Shown in pieces: positions 41,538-50,371 of a DNA stretch of 64,000 nt (position 1 is the stretch's first letter; every line of letters begins with the position of its first letter). Position numbers and translations under genes: made by a program. The DNA is from Marmoricola endophyticus (GTDB lineage Bacteria > Actinomycetota > Actinomycetes > Propionibacteriales > Nocardioidaceae), in contig NZ_BMKQ01000001.1 of the NCBI RefSeq assembly GCF_014644415.1, forward strand, positions 3,113,217 through 3,177,216, in the 5' to 3' direction. The notes below the pieces were generated by a model. It did no database searches and was not told the DNA's origin. It saw only the letters and a list, made by a program, of their open reading frames with translations.

Positions 41538-42431
41538 TCAGTCGTCGACGAGCGGGTGCCAGTCCTCGAGAGCGTGCAGGACTCGCGGCAGGGCCGGGTT
41601 GCGGGAGTGCCGGTCCCACAGCAGGTGCAGCTCGACCGGCTCGGGTGTCGAGGTCCGCAGCGGCAGCAGGCGCACCCCCTCGATGCCGAGTCGGCCGACC
41701 GAGGCGGGTACGAAGGCGAGCCCCATCCCGGCCGAGACCAGCAGGGTCATCGTGAGCACCTGGCTGACCGTGTGCACCACGGCGCGGGGATCGACGTCGA
41801 CCGAGCGAACCACCAGCTCGTGGAAGTAGCGGGCCGCCACCGGGTCGTGCATCACGACCGGGAGCCCACGCACGTCCTCGGCCTCGACGGGACGGTCGAG
41901 CCCGGCCAGCTCGTGCTCCTCGTCGACCGCCACGCACAGCGCCTCGCGCGCGAGCAGGCGAGAGGCCAGGGCGGGGTCGAACGGCGGTCGGCCCATGCCG
42001 AGGTCCATCTCGCCGCCGAGCAGGGCCGCGACCTGCTCCCGGCTGACCCGCTCCTCGAGGTCCAGCTCGACGTCGGGCAGCTCGCGTCGCAGGTGGCGCA
42101 GGACCGGCGGCAGGACGGCGTACGCGGAGGCGGCGGTGAAGCCCATCCGCAGCGTGCCGGTCGCCCCCGCGGCGATCTGCCGGGCCCGGTCCGGGGCGGT
42201 CTCGGCCAGCCGCAGCAGACGCCTGGCCTCCTCGAGGAAGGCTGCTCCCGCAGCGGTCAGCTCGACGCCGCGGTTGTCGCGCTCGAGCAGGCGTACGCCG
42301 ACCGCGCGCTCGAGCTTCATGACCTGTCGGCTCAACGGCGGCTGGGTCATCGCCAGCCGCTCGGCCGCCCGCCCGAAGTGCAGCTCCTCCGCGACCGCGA
42401 CGAAGCCCCGGAGCTGCTCGAGGGAGAACAT
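41538..42431 (-). CDS. LysR-family transcriptional regulator of the sugar-acid cluster
   Basis: A 297-aa LysR-type regulator. The winged HTH is at residues about 3-62 (LRGFVAVAEELHFGRAAERL, PPLSRQVMKLERAVGVRLLE), the linker helix follows, and the effector domain runs from about 90 (GTLRMGFTAASAYAVLPPVL) to the end. The inducer is presumably glucarate, galactarate or a keto-deoxy intermediate, inferred from neighbours. It lies between gudD and gntP, divergent from gntP; a copy of the GATGC-N7-GTATC operator touches its start codon, implying autoregulation. Confidence 0.85.
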   Translation of the reverse strand: MFSLEQLRGFVAVAEELHFGRAAERLAMTQPPLSRQVMKLERAVGVRLLERDNRGVELTAAGAAFLEEARRLLRLAETAPDRARQIAAGATGTLRMGFTAASAYAVLPPVLRHLRRELPDVELDLEERVSREQVAALLGGEMDLGMGRPPFDPALASRLLAREALCVAVDEEHELAGLDRPVEAEDVRGLPVVMHDPVAARYFHELVVRSVDVDPRAVVHTVSQVLTMTLLVSAGMGLAFVPASVGRLGIEGVRLLPLRTSTPEPVELHLLWDRHSRNPALPRVLHALEDWHPLVDD

Positions 42432-42497
42432 GATGCTCGCAAAGTATCAGACCATGCCTAAACGGCGTTGGACCTGCATCGTCGATCGCCCTAGCGT
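42432..42497 (+). promoter_or_regulatory. LysR-type operator and promoter of gntP; also at the lysR start
   Basis: GATGC-TCGCAAA-GTATC (42432-42448), 19 nt, TTGGAC (42468-42473), 18 nt, TAGCGT (42492-42497). GACCATGCC (42450-42458) follows the core, as at gudD. The core begins one base before the divergent lysR ATG. Confidence 0.6.
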
Positions 42498-42548
42498 CGT
42501 GCTTCGAGTGATTGCACTCACACGAGAAGACGAATCGAGTTGATCCGC

Positions 42549-44036
42549 ATGCCAGTCCTGGTCGTCGCCCTCGCGGTGGTGGTGCTCCTGGTCCTGATGA
42601 CCAAGTTCCGCATCAACGGTTTCATCGCACTCTTCGCCGTCGCCCTCATGGTGGGCCTGCTGCAGGGCATGCCGCTGCTGGAGGTTTACGAGTCGGCCAC
42701 GGCCGGCATCGGCGACCAGCTCAGCGACCTGGTGCTGATCCTCGGCTTCGGGGCGATGCTGGGCAAGATCCTCGCCGACAGCGGTGCCGCGCAACGGATC
42801 GCGACCCGACTCGTCGACGTCTTCGGGATCTCGAAGGTCCAGCTGGCGATGATGCTGACCGCCGTCTGCCTGGGCATCACGCTGTTCTACGAGGTCGCCT
42901 TCGTCCTCCTCATCCCGCTCGTCTTCACGCTGGTGCGCGAGTACAAGCTGCCGCTGCTGTGGGTCGGGCTGCCGATGTCCATCACGCTCTCCACGATGCA
43001 CAGCTTCCTGCCCCCGCACCCCGGCCCGGCCGCCGTCACCGAGACCTTCGAGGCCAGCCAGGGCCTGACTCTCCTGTACGGCCTGCCGATCGCCATCGTC
43101 GCGGCGTCGGCGCTCGCCTTCACCTGGCCCCGTCTCGTGTTCGTCCGCTCGATCACGCCCTCGATCCCGAAGGGGTTGATCACCGAGCACAAGATCGCCG
43201 AGGAGGACATGCCGGGCTTCGGCACCTGCGTGGGTATCGTGCTCGTACCGGTCCTCATGATGGCCGCGTCCGCGGTCGCCGAGCTCAGCATGGACAAGGA
43301 CGCGCCCGCCCTGCGCTACTTCGAGTTCTTCGGGGAGGCGCCCGTCGCGCTGCTGGTCGCCCTGGTGCTGGCGGTGCTCCTCGTCGGAGGCAACATCGAC
43401 AAGGTGGCGCGCTCGCGGGTCACCGTGGCCGCGGACCGGGGCCGTACGGCGACCGGGAAGTTCAAGCTCAGCCGCCAGGGTCAGCTCGGAACCGGCGCCG
43501 GCGACGGTGCGTCCTCCGTCGCGCTCGACGAGTCCGCCGACGTCTCGGTCCCGCCGGCCCGCAGCAGGTTCCAGGCCGCGATGGACTCCGCCGGCGAGGC
43601 CGTCAAGCCGATGGCGATGATCATGCTCGTCATCGGCGCCGGCGGCGCGTTCAAGCAGGTCCTCATCGACTCCGGGATCGCCGACTACATCACCCAGCTG
43701 ACCAACGGCTGGGACATCTCGCCGATCATCCTGGCGTGGGTGATCGCCGCCATGATCCGGATCGCCATCGGCTCGGCCTCGGTCGCCGTGGTGACGGCTG
43801 CCGGCATCGTGCTCCCGCTCGTGGGGCCCTCCGGCGTGCCCCCCGAGCTGATGGTGCTCGCCGTGACCTGCGGCAGCATCGCCTTCTCCCACGTCACCGA
43901 CCCGGGGTTCTGGCTGTTCAAGGAGTACCTCAACCTCTCCGTCGTGGAGGCGATCAAGGTCCGCACGACCTACAGCACCGTCCTGGCCCTGATCGGGCTG
44001 GGCGGAGTGCTGCTGATGAACGCTCTCGTGGGCTGA
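42549..44036 (+). CDS. GntP-family permease (gluconate/sugar-acid:H+ symporter)
   Basis: A 495-aa inner-membrane protein of the gluconate:H+ symporter family. Conserved pieces are GFGAMLGKILADSGAAQRIA, LFYEVAFVLLIPLVF, SITLSTMHSFLPPHPGPAA (signature region), and RIAIGSASVAVVTAAGIVLP with SHVTDPGFWLFKEY near the C-terminus. A Ser/Ala/Asp-rich insert at about residues 305-340 separates the halves and is probably a cytosolic loop. Given the operator shared with gudD and kdgD, glucarate or galactarate uptake is the best guess. TTG at 42540 is an alternative start. Confidence 0.82.
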   Translation: MPVLVVALAVVVLLVLMTKFRINGFIALFAVALMVGLLQGMPLLEVYESATAGIGDQLSDLVLILGFGAMLGKILADSGAAQRIATRLVDVFGISKVQLAMMLTAVCLGITLFYEVAFVLLIPLVFTLVREYKLPLLWVGLPMSITLSTMHSFLPPHPGPAAVTETFEASQGLTLLYGLPIAIVAASALAFTWPRLVFVRSITPSIPKGLITEHKIAEEDMPGFGTCVGIVLVPVLMMAASAVAELSMDKDAPALRYFEFFGEAPVALLVALVLAVLLVGGNIDKVARSRVTVAADRGRTATGKFKLSRQGQLGTGAGDGASSVALDESADVSVPPARSRFQAAMDSAGEAVKPMAMIMLVIGAGGAFKQVLIDSGIADYITQLTNGWDISPIILAWVIAAMIRIAIGSASVAVVTAAGIVLPLVGPSGVPPELMVLAVTCGSIAFSHVTDPGFWLFKEYLNLSVVEAIKVRTTYSTVLALIGLGGVLLMNALVG

Positions 44037-44046
44037 GCCCACCGCC

Positions 44047-44052
44047 TAGTCT
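44047..44052 (+). promoter_or_regulatory. -10 box of a leaderless promoter (VanW gene)
   Basis: TAGTCT lies 6 nt before the GTG at 44059. Confidence 0.4.
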
Positions 44053-44058
44053 GTCCCG

Positions 44059-45849
44059 GTGGCAGGGCGCAGGCGGGTGAACAGCGACCGGTGGGGTGAC
44101 CTCCGCTACCGCTTGCGCCGGATGCGCCGCCACGGGTCGGCGCCGCTCGACGGGCCGCTGTTCTGGGTGCTGCTCGGCGGGGCCGCGCTGCTGGTCGGCG
44201 GGTACGCCGCTCTCTGCGTCGTCGCCGGGCCACGCCTGCCCGGGGACGCACGGGTCGACGGTGTCGCGGTCGGGGGGCTGCAGCCCGCGGCGGCGGTCGA
44301 GCGGCTCCGGGCGCGTCTCCCGGAGCGGATGGCCGAGCCGATCCGGGTGACCGGCGGAGGCGTCAGTCAGGACGTCGAGCCGCGCGCCGCGGGACTGACC
44401 CTCGATGCTGCCGCGTCAGTGCGCGCCGCGGGCGGCGGGCACAGCTACACCCCGAGGCGACTGTGGCGCTACTACCTGGGTGATCACGACGTCCCCGCCG
44501 AGGTCAGCGTCGACCGCGACAAGCTCCGCGAGGCCGTCGGCACCGTCGGCGTCGCGGTGGACGAGCCCCTCACCGAGGGCGACGTCCTGCTCACCGGCGG
44601 TCGGCCCACGCCGGTCGAGCCCGCCGACGGACGCCGGCTGCGGCAGGGCGACACCGCCCGCGCGCTGGTCGACCGGGTGGCACGGGCCGGCCAGGTCCGG
44701 CCCGTGGTCGACCTGCCGGTCACCACGCTGCGACCGACGATCTCCTCTGCGCAGGTCGCGCGGGCGCTGAGGACGTACGGCGTCCCGCTGACGTCGGCGC
44801 CGGTCCGGCTCTCGGTGGGGGAGCAGTCGGTCACCGCCCCGCCGCGGCTCTACGCCGCGGGTGTCGACCTCGTCCCCGACGACGGGAAGCTGCGCCCCGA
44901 GGTCGATGTCGACGCGCTGTTCAAGGCCCTCGCGCCGGTGATCGACTCCGTGCCCGGTGCGCCGCAACCCGCCCGGGTCGTGGTGCGGGGCGGCAGGCCG
45001 GTGGTCGTCTCCTCGCGCAAGGGGGTGACCTTCGACCGTACCGACCTGGAGAAGAAGTTCCTCGTCGCGGCCCTGGCCCCGGCCGGCAAGCGCGTGGCGG
45101 CCGTCCGGGGGGTCTCGGCGGACCCCGCGTTCACCACCGCCGACGCCCGGGCTCTCAAGGTGCGCCGCCGGGTCGGGACGTACACCTCCCGCTTCGGGTA
45201 CTCCGGCATCGTCGGCGGCGGCCAGCAGAACATCGCCCGCGGCGCCGACCGGATCGACGGCACCCTGCTGAAGCCGGGGCAGAGGTTCTCGTTCAACCGG
45301 GCGGTCGGTGAGCCGACGGCCAAGCGCGGGTTCTCAGCGGGACGGTCGCTTCGTGGAAGCGTCTTCGTCGCCGACCCCGGCGCCGGGCTGTCCCAGCTCG
45401 CCTCGACGCTGTTCAACGCGATGCTGCCCGCGGGACTCACCCCGACCCAGCGCACCATCGGTGCCTCGCACTCGCCGCGCTTCCCGCTCGGCCGTGAGGC
45501 GACCGTGCGGTACGGCGCCCAGGACCTCGCGTTCACCAACGACAGCCCGTACGGCGTCCTCCTCACGGCCTCGACGACCGGCGGCTCGCCCGGCGCGGTC
45601 ACGGTGTCGCTGTGGTCGACCAAGCGGTACGACGTCTCGATCACCGCCAGCAAGCCCCTCGCCCGCGCCGCCCCGCGCGTGCTGACCCGCACGGCCGGCG
45701 ACTGCGCCGCGACGGTCGGGGCCGCCGGCTTCACGATCCGCCTGCAGCGCGTGCTGACGCCGGTCGGGGGAGGGGCGCCGAGGCGCGATGCGCTGACCAG
45801 CGTCTACCCGGTCACGAACTCCGTCGTCTGCGCCGCCCCGCGGGAGTAG
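44059..45849 (+). CDS. VanW-family cell-envelope protein
   Basis: A 596-aa protein with a basic cytoplasmic N-terminus (RYRLRRMRRHG), one membrane segment at about residues 33-56 (FWVLLGGAALLVGGYAALCV) and a long extracellular part. Two putative peptidoglycan-binding (PG_binding_4-like) modules lie between about 60 and 350, and the VanW domain occupies about 370-560 (TYTSRFGYSGIVGGGQQNIA, LKPGQRFSFNRAVGEPT, GAGLSQLASTLFNAML). Two Cys near the C-terminus may pair. The role in the envelope is unknown for the family. A perfect hairpin follows the stop. Confidence 0.8.
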   Translation: MAGRRRVNSDRWGDLRYRLRRMRRHGSAPLDGPLFWVLLGGAALLVGGYAALCVVAGPRLPGDARVDGVAVGGLQPAAAVERLRARLPERMAEPIRVTGGGVSQDVEPRAAGLTLDAAASVRAAGGGHSYTPRRLWRYYLGDHDVPAEVSVDRDKLREAVGTVGVAVDEPLTEGDVLLTGGRPTPVEPADGRRLRQGDTARALVDRVARAGQVRPVVDLPVTTLRPTISSAQVARALRTYGVPLTSAPVRLSVGEQSVTAPPRLYAAGVDLVPDDGKLRPEVDVDALFKALAPVIDSVPGAPQPARVVVRGGRPVVVSSRKGVTFDRTDLEKKFLVAALAPAGKRVAAVRGVSADPAFTTADARALKVRRRVGTYTSRFGYSGIVGGGQQNIARGADRIDGTLLKPGQRFSFNRAVGEPTAKRGFSAGRSLRGSVFVADPGAGLSQLASTLFNAMLPAGLTPTQRTIGASHSPRFPLGREATVRYGAQDLAFTNDSPYGVLLTASTTGGSPGAVTVSLWSTKRYDVSITASKPLARAAPRVLTRTAGDCAATVGAAGFTIRLQRVLTPVGGGAPRRDALTSVYPVTNSVVCAAPRE

Positions 45850-45895
45850 GTCGTGTGCTGGAGTGGTCGCGCTGGCGACCACTCCAGCACACGAC
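45850..45895. terminator. Bidirectional hairpin terminator
   Basis: A perfect 21-bp inverted repeat (45850-45870 with 45875-45895, outer sequence GTCGTGTGCT) with a GCTG loop, between the convergent VanW and GNAT genes. Confidence 0.75.
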
Positions 45896-45903
45896 CGACT
45901 GAC

Positions 45904-46848
45904 TCAGGCCTGCAGGTAGCGCAGCCGGTGGTGCTCGGTGAACCCGAGTCGCTCGTACAGCGCGATCGCCGGGGCGTTGTCGGTCTCCACGTGCAGCCAG
46001 GCCGTGGTCGCGCCCTGCTCGGCCGCGCGCTCGAGCAGGCCGGCCATCACCTCCAGCGCGAGTCCCTGGCGGCGGCGGGTCGGGAGGACGTGGAGACCGT
46101 GGACGCCCGCCCAGTCGCCGTCGAGGCCGGCCTGCCCCGTGGCGACGACCTGCGTCGCGAGGCGGACCTCGGCGGTGACCCGGACGTCACCGGTGACCTC
46201 GGCGCGGGTGCCGTACCCCCGCAGGAGCCGCAGCGTGCGCGAGACCGGCGCCAGGAGGTACGCCGCGTCGCCGCCCGGTACGGGCGCCCACCCCGCCGCG
46301 GCGAACGCCGCCTCCTGTGCCGAGTCCGCCTCGACCTGGGCGATCGCGGGGCGCTCGCGGCCGGCGTAGAACGCACGCACCGCCTCGACGGCCTCCTCGG
46401 CGGCCATCCCCGGGTCGCCCATCGCGAGGCAGGAGTTGGCGCGCTTGCGCGGCCGGCCGATCGGCCGCGCCTCCGTGCGCAGCTCCCACTCGCCCAGGGG
46501 GACCCGCTCCACGTGCGGCCAGAGCACCCGGCCGTGGGCCTCGGCCGTACGGGCATCGACGCTCAGCCGGGGTGAGGGGCGCGGTGGCACCGGCTTGCCG
46601 GAGACGATGTCCGCTGTGGGGATGCGGACCACCTCGCCGTCCTCGCGGCGTACGACGGCCTCGCCGCCGGGCTCGAAGACCTCGCACACACCCAGTACGT
46701 CGGTCATCGCCGGGCCACCGGTCGGGCCGACCTCGACCTCGCCGCTCCCGCCGCGCAGGAGGCGGCGTACGACGACCCGTTGCCCCACCACGTGCGGGCC
46801 CAGGCCGTGCTGGCCGGTCCGCCCCTCGGGCCGCGCGTCTGAGTCCAT
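45904..46848 (-). CDS. GNAT-family N-acetyltransferase with N-terminal SH3-like region
   Basis: A 314-aa protein. Residues about 1-85 look like a small beta-barrel (VGQRVVVRRLL, VLGVCEVFEPGGEAVVRRED), followed by a linker and a GNAT domain in the last about 150 residues. The acetyl-CoA loop is LPTRRRQGLALEVMAGLLERA and the ending APAIALYERLGFTEHHRLRYL is typical. The acetyl acceptor is unknown. Proteins of this layout commonly sit beside the ferredoxin gene in actinobacteria. ATG at 46848 has TAGTAT 7 nt upstream, a leaderless arrangement that overlaps the divergent ferredoxin promoter. Confidence 0.7.
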   Translation of the reverse strand: MDSDARPEGRTGQHGLGPHVVGQRVVVRRLLRGGSGEVEVGPTGGPAMTDVLGVCEVFEPGGEAVVRREDGEVVRIPTADIVSGKPVPPRPSPRLSVDARTAEAHGRVLWPHVERVPLGEWELRTEARPIGRPRKRANSCLAMGDPGMAAEEAVEAVRAFYAGRERPAIAQVEADSAQEAAFAAAGWAPVPGGDAAYLLAPVSRTLRLLRGYGTRAEVTGDVRVTAEVRLATQVVATGQAGLDGDWAGVHGLHVLPTRRRQGLALEVMAGLLERAAEQGATTAWLHVETDNAPAIALYERLGFTEHHRLRYLQA

Positions 46849-46855
46849 CGTCGGG

Positions 46856-46865
46856 ATACTAGGCT
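46856..46865. promoter_or_regulatory. Overlapping divergent -10 boxes (GNAT minus strand, ferredoxin plus strand)
   Basis: TAGTAT on the minus strand (46861-46856) is 7 nt from the GNAT ATG. TAGGCT on the plus strand (46860-46865) would give the ferredoxin mRNA a leader of about 30 nt with a ribosome site. The boxes share two bases, so the promoters probably exclude each other. Confidence 0.4.
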
Positions 46866-46903
46866 GCTGACGTTCCGAACTTCTCTGCCCCGTGGAGGAC
46901 CTG

Positions 46904-47227
46904 ATGACCTACGTCATCGCGCAGCCGTGCGTCGACCTGAAGGACAAGGCGTGCGTCGACGAGTGCCCCGTCGACTGCATCTACGAGGGCAAGCGGATGC
47001 TCTACATCCACCCCGACGAGTGCGTCGACTGCGGCGCCTGCGAGCCGGTGTGCCCGGTCGAGGCGATCTACTACGAGGACGACACGCCGGAGGAGTGGAA
47101 GGAGTACTACGACGCCAACGTGCACTTCTTCGACGACCTCGGCGCGCCCGGTGGTGCCGCCCGCAAGGGTGAGATCGACGCCGACCACCCGATGATCGCC
47201 GCGCTGCCGCCGCAGAACCAGGAGTGA
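46904..47227 (+). CDS. fdxA: 7Fe ferredoxin
   Basis: A 107-aa soluble ferredoxin with one [3Fe-4S] and one [4Fe-4S] cluster. The cysteine spacing is seen in AQPCVDLKDKACVDECPVDC and CVDCGACEPVCPVEAIYYED. The acidic C-terminal extension (TPEEWKEYYDANVHFFDDLG) is typical of mycobacterial/streptomycete FdxA/FdxC. It can donate electrons to P450s or other oxidoreductases. GTGGAGG is 7 nt before the ATG. The stop overlaps the dapC start (GTGA). Confidence 0.92.
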   Translation: MTYVIAQPCVDLKDKACVDECPVDCIYEGKRMLYIHPDECVDCGACEPVCPVEAIYYEDDTPEEWKEYYDANVHFFDDLGAPGGAARKGEIDADHPMIAALPPQNQE

Positions 47228-48321
47228 GGCAGCCGGTCTCCGAGCGGCTCCCGGACTTCCCCTGGGACCACCTCGCCGAGGCGAAGGCGACCGCGCAGGC
47301 GCACCCCGACGGGGTCGTCGACCTCTCGGTCGGCACGCCCGTCGACCCGACGCCCGACGTGGTGCAGCAGGCGCTCGCCGCGGCGGCGGACTCGCCGGGC
47401 TACCCCGCCACGATCGGTCAGGCGGCGACCCGGCAGGCGGTGGTCGACTGGCTGGAGCGGCGCTTCGGCGTCACGGGTCTGGGGATCGACGGGGTCCTGC
47501 CGGTCACCGGCTCCAAGGAGCTGATCGCGCACCTCCCGACCCAGCTCGGGCTCGGTCCCGGCGACCTGGTGGTGCAGCCGGAGCTGGCGTACCCGACGTA
47601 CGAGGTCGGGGCGGTGCTCGCCGGCTGCGACGTCGCCGTGACGGACGCGCCCGAGACGCTGGAGCGCACGCCGGCCCTGGTCTGGGTGAACTCGCCGGCC
47701 AACCCGACGGGGAAGATCCTGACCGCCGAGCGGCTGGCCGAGATCGTGGCCTGGGGCCGCGCGAACGGCGCGGTCGTCGTGGTCGACGAGTGCTACCTCG
47801 AGTGCGTGTGGGAGGGGGCCGCGGTCTCCGCGCTGCACCCGAGCGTGTGCGGCGGGTCGTTCGAGGGTCTGCTCACCGTGCACTCGCTGTCGAAGCGGTC
47901 CAACCTCGCCGGCTACCGCTGTGCCTTCGTCGCCGGTGATCCCGCGCTCGTCGCCGAAATGCTCGCGGTGCGCAAGAACCTCGGGCTGCAGATGCCCGAC
48001 CCCCAGCAGCACGCGATGGCGGTCGCCCTCGGCGACGACGCCCACGTCGCCGAGCAGCACGCGCGGTACGCCGCCCGGCGCGACGCCCTGCGTACCGCCC
48101 TCGAGGCCGCCGGCTTCCGCGTGGACCACTCCGAGGGGGCGCTCTACCTCTGGTCGACCAAGGACGAGGACTGCTGGGACACCGTCGCCTGGCTCGCCGA
48201 GCGCGGCATCCTGGTCGCCCCGGGCAGCTTCTACGGCGCCGCGGGCTCCCGCCACGTCCGCGTGGCGATCACCGCGACCGACGAGCGGGTCGCCGCCGCG
48301 GTCGCCCGCCTGCAGGGTTGA
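47224..48321 (+). CDS. dapC: Succinyldiaminopimelate transaminase
   Basis: A 365-aa fold-type I aminotransferase that makes N-succinyl-LL-diaminopimelate in lysine and peptidoglycan synthesis. It has VVDLSVGTPVDPTPDVV, VLPVTGSKELIAHLP, NSPANPTGK (Asn contacting PLP, about 158-166), VVDECYLE, and the PLP lysine in HSLSKRSNLAGYR (about Lys223). Coupling to the upstream ferredoxin gene (4-nt overlap) is the usual actinobacterial order. The stop codon lies inside repeat B3. Confidence 0.88.
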   Translation: MRQPVSERLPDFPWDHLAEAKATAQAHPDGVVDLSVGTPVDPTPDVVQQALAAAADSPGYPATIGQAATRQAVVDWLERRFGVTGLGIDGVLPVTGSKELIAHLPTQLGLGPGDLVVQPELAYPTYEVGAVLAGCDVAVTDAPETLERTPALVWVNSPANPTGKILTAERLAEIVAWGRANGAVVVVDECYLECVWEGAAVSALHPSVCGGSFEGLLTVHSLSKRSNLAGYRCAFVAGDPALVAEMLAVRKNLGLQMPDPQQHAMAVALGDDAHVAEQHARYAARRDALRTALEAAGFRVDHSEGALYLWSTKDEDCWDTVAWLAERGILVAPGSFYGAAGSRHVRVAITATDERVAAAVARLQG

Positions 48322-48410
48322 ATCCTCAGTTCTACCGGCTCGAGTTGCGGGTTCTGCCGGTCGGCTCCGGCAGATCCCGCCACTCGAGCCGGCAGAAGGC
48401 ACCACTCAAC
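48317..48410. repeat. Intergenic palindromic repeat, family B, copy 3
   Basis: GTTGA...CTCAAC ends enclose a nearly perfect 31-bp stem: TTCTACCGGCTCGAGT pairs with ACTCGAGCCGGCAGAA further down, and TTCTGCCGG with CCGGCAGA around the loop. It contains the dapC stop codon and lies between convergent genes, so it may terminate both. Confidence 0.75.
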
Positions 48411-48425
48411 GGGTAGGTGCCGCCC

Positions 48426-50306
48426 TCAGGGCTGGGGGACGGTGAAGGTCGCCGGCTGAGGGGTGCCCGCCTCGATCGTGTTGTCGGCGATGTAGCGCTG
48501 CAGCCACGGGGAGGCCGAGCCCTGCGTCGGCACGTCGCCGGCCGTCGACTGGGTGGTCAGGTTCAGCGTGGCGTCCTTGACCTGGACCAGGCGGCCGGAC
48601 GGCAGGGCGTTCCACCCGCCGGTCTCGATGGTGCCGATCGTGACCACGAGCCGGTGCCCCTTCGACAGGGTCCAGTCCATCCCCTTGAGGTCGAAGGTGC
48701 GCCCCGACCCGCTGAGCTGGGCGACGTTCTCGTTGATCACGGTCGCCTTGCCCGCGGCGGGGTCGACGTCCCACAGCGAGACGTACACCTCGCCGGTGCC
48801 GCGAGTGCGCAGCGCGATCCGGGGCGTACCCGTGACGCGGACGTCGGCGGGCACCGCCTTCGACCAGGTCTGGTACGACGTCGGCGTGCTGGCCGCGGCG
48901 GCCAGGTCGCGGGTGCTCCGCTCCGCCTGGGTGCCGAGCGAGCTGCGGACGAGCTGGTCCAGGTCGCCGCCTGCGGGACGGCGTACGGTCCGGGCCGGTA
49001 CGCCGCGCTGCTGCACCGCCGCCCGCTGGTCGGAGGTCAGCGCCTTGGCCGCCGTCGCGGAGGAGACCGGACCGGCGTCGAGGTACTGCCCGGGCTGCAG
49101 CGCCACGCTCGTACGACGGTCGACCTGCGGCCAGGTCTTCTGCGCGCGCCAGTGCCCGAAGTTGTCCTGGACGGCGAAGGCCGGGTCCTGCACGCTCGGC
49201 GCGATCCCCTTGAGGTGCTGGTCGTAGAAGCGCACCACCTCGTCGAAGAAGCCGGCCCGCCCCTGGGAGAGCTGCCCGGTCTGGGTGTCGACCTCGTTGC
49301 CGCGCACGTGCTCCCACGGCCCGAACCACGCGTGCACCGAGCCGGCGTGGTTGCGGAGGTACTCCTGCATCTCCTCGGGCTTGGTGTTCGACTCGGTGAA
49401 GCCCTGGGTCACGAACAGCGGCGTCGTCGCGCCCTTGGCCTTGGCGGCCTGGTCGCGCAGCGTCCAGTACGTCGAGTCGTGGCTGGTGTTGACCACGTTG
49501 TCGTGCAGGTTGCGCGCGAGGCACTCCGGGTGCTGCTTCTCGTACGCCGCGGCCTTCTGGTAGCGCGCCGAGTCACCGGTCGTCCCGCCCAGCGAGGCGA
49601 TCGAGTTGTACGCCAGCGGCGTCCCGGTCTGGTTCGGCCGCGGCACGTCGTTGCTGTAGAGGTACGGGTACATGTCCCACAGCGGCTCCTGCGCCACCAC
49701 GGCGTCGAGCCCCTTCGGCTTCAGGTCCGCGCCCCACAGCCCGGTCACGGCGTCGTACGACTTGCCGTACATGCCGACCTTGCCGGTCGACCAGCGCTGC
49801 GTGGCCGCCCACTGGACGGCAGCGGTGATGTCGGCCTGCTCGCCGGAGCCGAGCCAGTCCAGGCAGCCGGTGCTGCCGCCGAAGCCGCGGTTGTCGACCA
49901 GGACCACGGTGTAGCCGCGCTGCATCAGCTTGGCCCCGTCGATCAGGTCGTCGAAGCGGGAGCTGGGCTGGTACGTGTCGGTCTCGCGGTCGGTCTGCCC
50001 GGAGTGGTTGAAGTACGGCCCCACCGACACGATCACCGGCGTCTTGTCGCTCGCCTTCAGGCCCTCGGGCCGCAGCACGTCGGCGTGCAGGGTGACGGCG
50101 GTGGGGGAGTCGGCCTGGGCGGCGGGGAAGTAGGCGTTGCTCCACGCGGCGCCCACCGGTACGCCCGGGTTCTCGTCGTGGGTGACGCCGCCAGCCGGGT
50201 CGGGGGCGGCGGGGCTCGCGGTCGGCGAGCCGGTGGCGGGGGCGGCGATGAGGACGCCGGCCAGGAGGGCCGCGGCGCTCGTACCGGCGAGAAGGGGTCG
50301 CAACAT
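48426..50306 (-). CDS. Secreted CocE/NonD-family hydrolase (X-Pro dipeptidyl-peptidase-like)
   Basis: A 626-aa exported serine hydrolase. A Sec-type signal peptide is clear (MLRPLLAGTSAAALLAGVLI, cleavage near APATGSP). The alpha/beta domain has VVLVDNRGFGGSTG and the nucleophile elbow GMYGKSYDAVTG (Ser about 175), with the catalytic His probably in AWFGPWEHVRG (about 335). The C-terminal about 200 residues are the jelly-roll XPD domain (VSLWDVDPAAGKATVINENV). Family members cleave X-Pro dipeptides, cocaine or acyl esters. GGAAGG lies about 10 nt before the ATG. Bracketed by repeats B3 and B4. Confidence 0.82.
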   Translation of the reverse strand: MLRPLLAGTSAAALLAGVLIAAPATGSPTASPAAPDPAGGVTHDENPGVPVGAAWSNAYFPAAQADSPTAVTLHADVLRPEGLKASDKTPVIVSVGPYFNHSGQTDRETDTYQPSSRFDDLIDGAKLMQRGYTVVLVDNRGFGGSTGCLDWLGSGEQADITAAVQWAATQRWSTGKVGMYGKSYDAVTGLWGADLKPKGLDAVVAQEPLWDMYPYLYSNDVPRPNQTGTPLAYNSIASLGGTTGDSARYQKAAAYEKQHPECLARNLHDNVVNTSHDSTYWTLRDQAAKAKGATTPLFVTQGFTESNTKPEEMQEYLRNHAGSVHAWFGPWEHVRGNEVDTQTGQLSQGRAGFFDEVVRFYDQHLKGIAPSVQDPAFAVQDNFGHWRAQKTWPQVDRRTSVALQPGQYLDAGPVSSATAAKALTSDQRAAVQQRGVPARTVRRPAGGDLDQLVRSSLGTQAERSTRDLAAAASTPTSYQTWSKAVPADVRVTGTPRIALRTRGTGEVYVSLWDVDPAAGKATVINENVAQLSGSGRTFDLKGMDWTLSKGHRLVVTIGTIETGGWNALPSGRLVQVKDATLNLTTQSTAGDVPTQGSASPWLQRYIADNTIEAGTPQPATFTVPQP

Positions 50307-50371
50307 GTGGTCGTACCTTCCGAGACTGGCGGCCCGAGATGACCGGCCAGGAAGCCTCACCGTACGCCTGC

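Noticed and set aside
48417-50342. Very long open frame antisense to the CocE-type hydrolase
   Set aside because: It mirrors codon positions of the real gene, is Arg/Val/Gly-rich with no domain features, and the opposite strand has a signal peptide and catalytic motifs. The same reasoning removes long antisense frames over ychF, kdgD, gntP, xylH and the molybdenum subunit.
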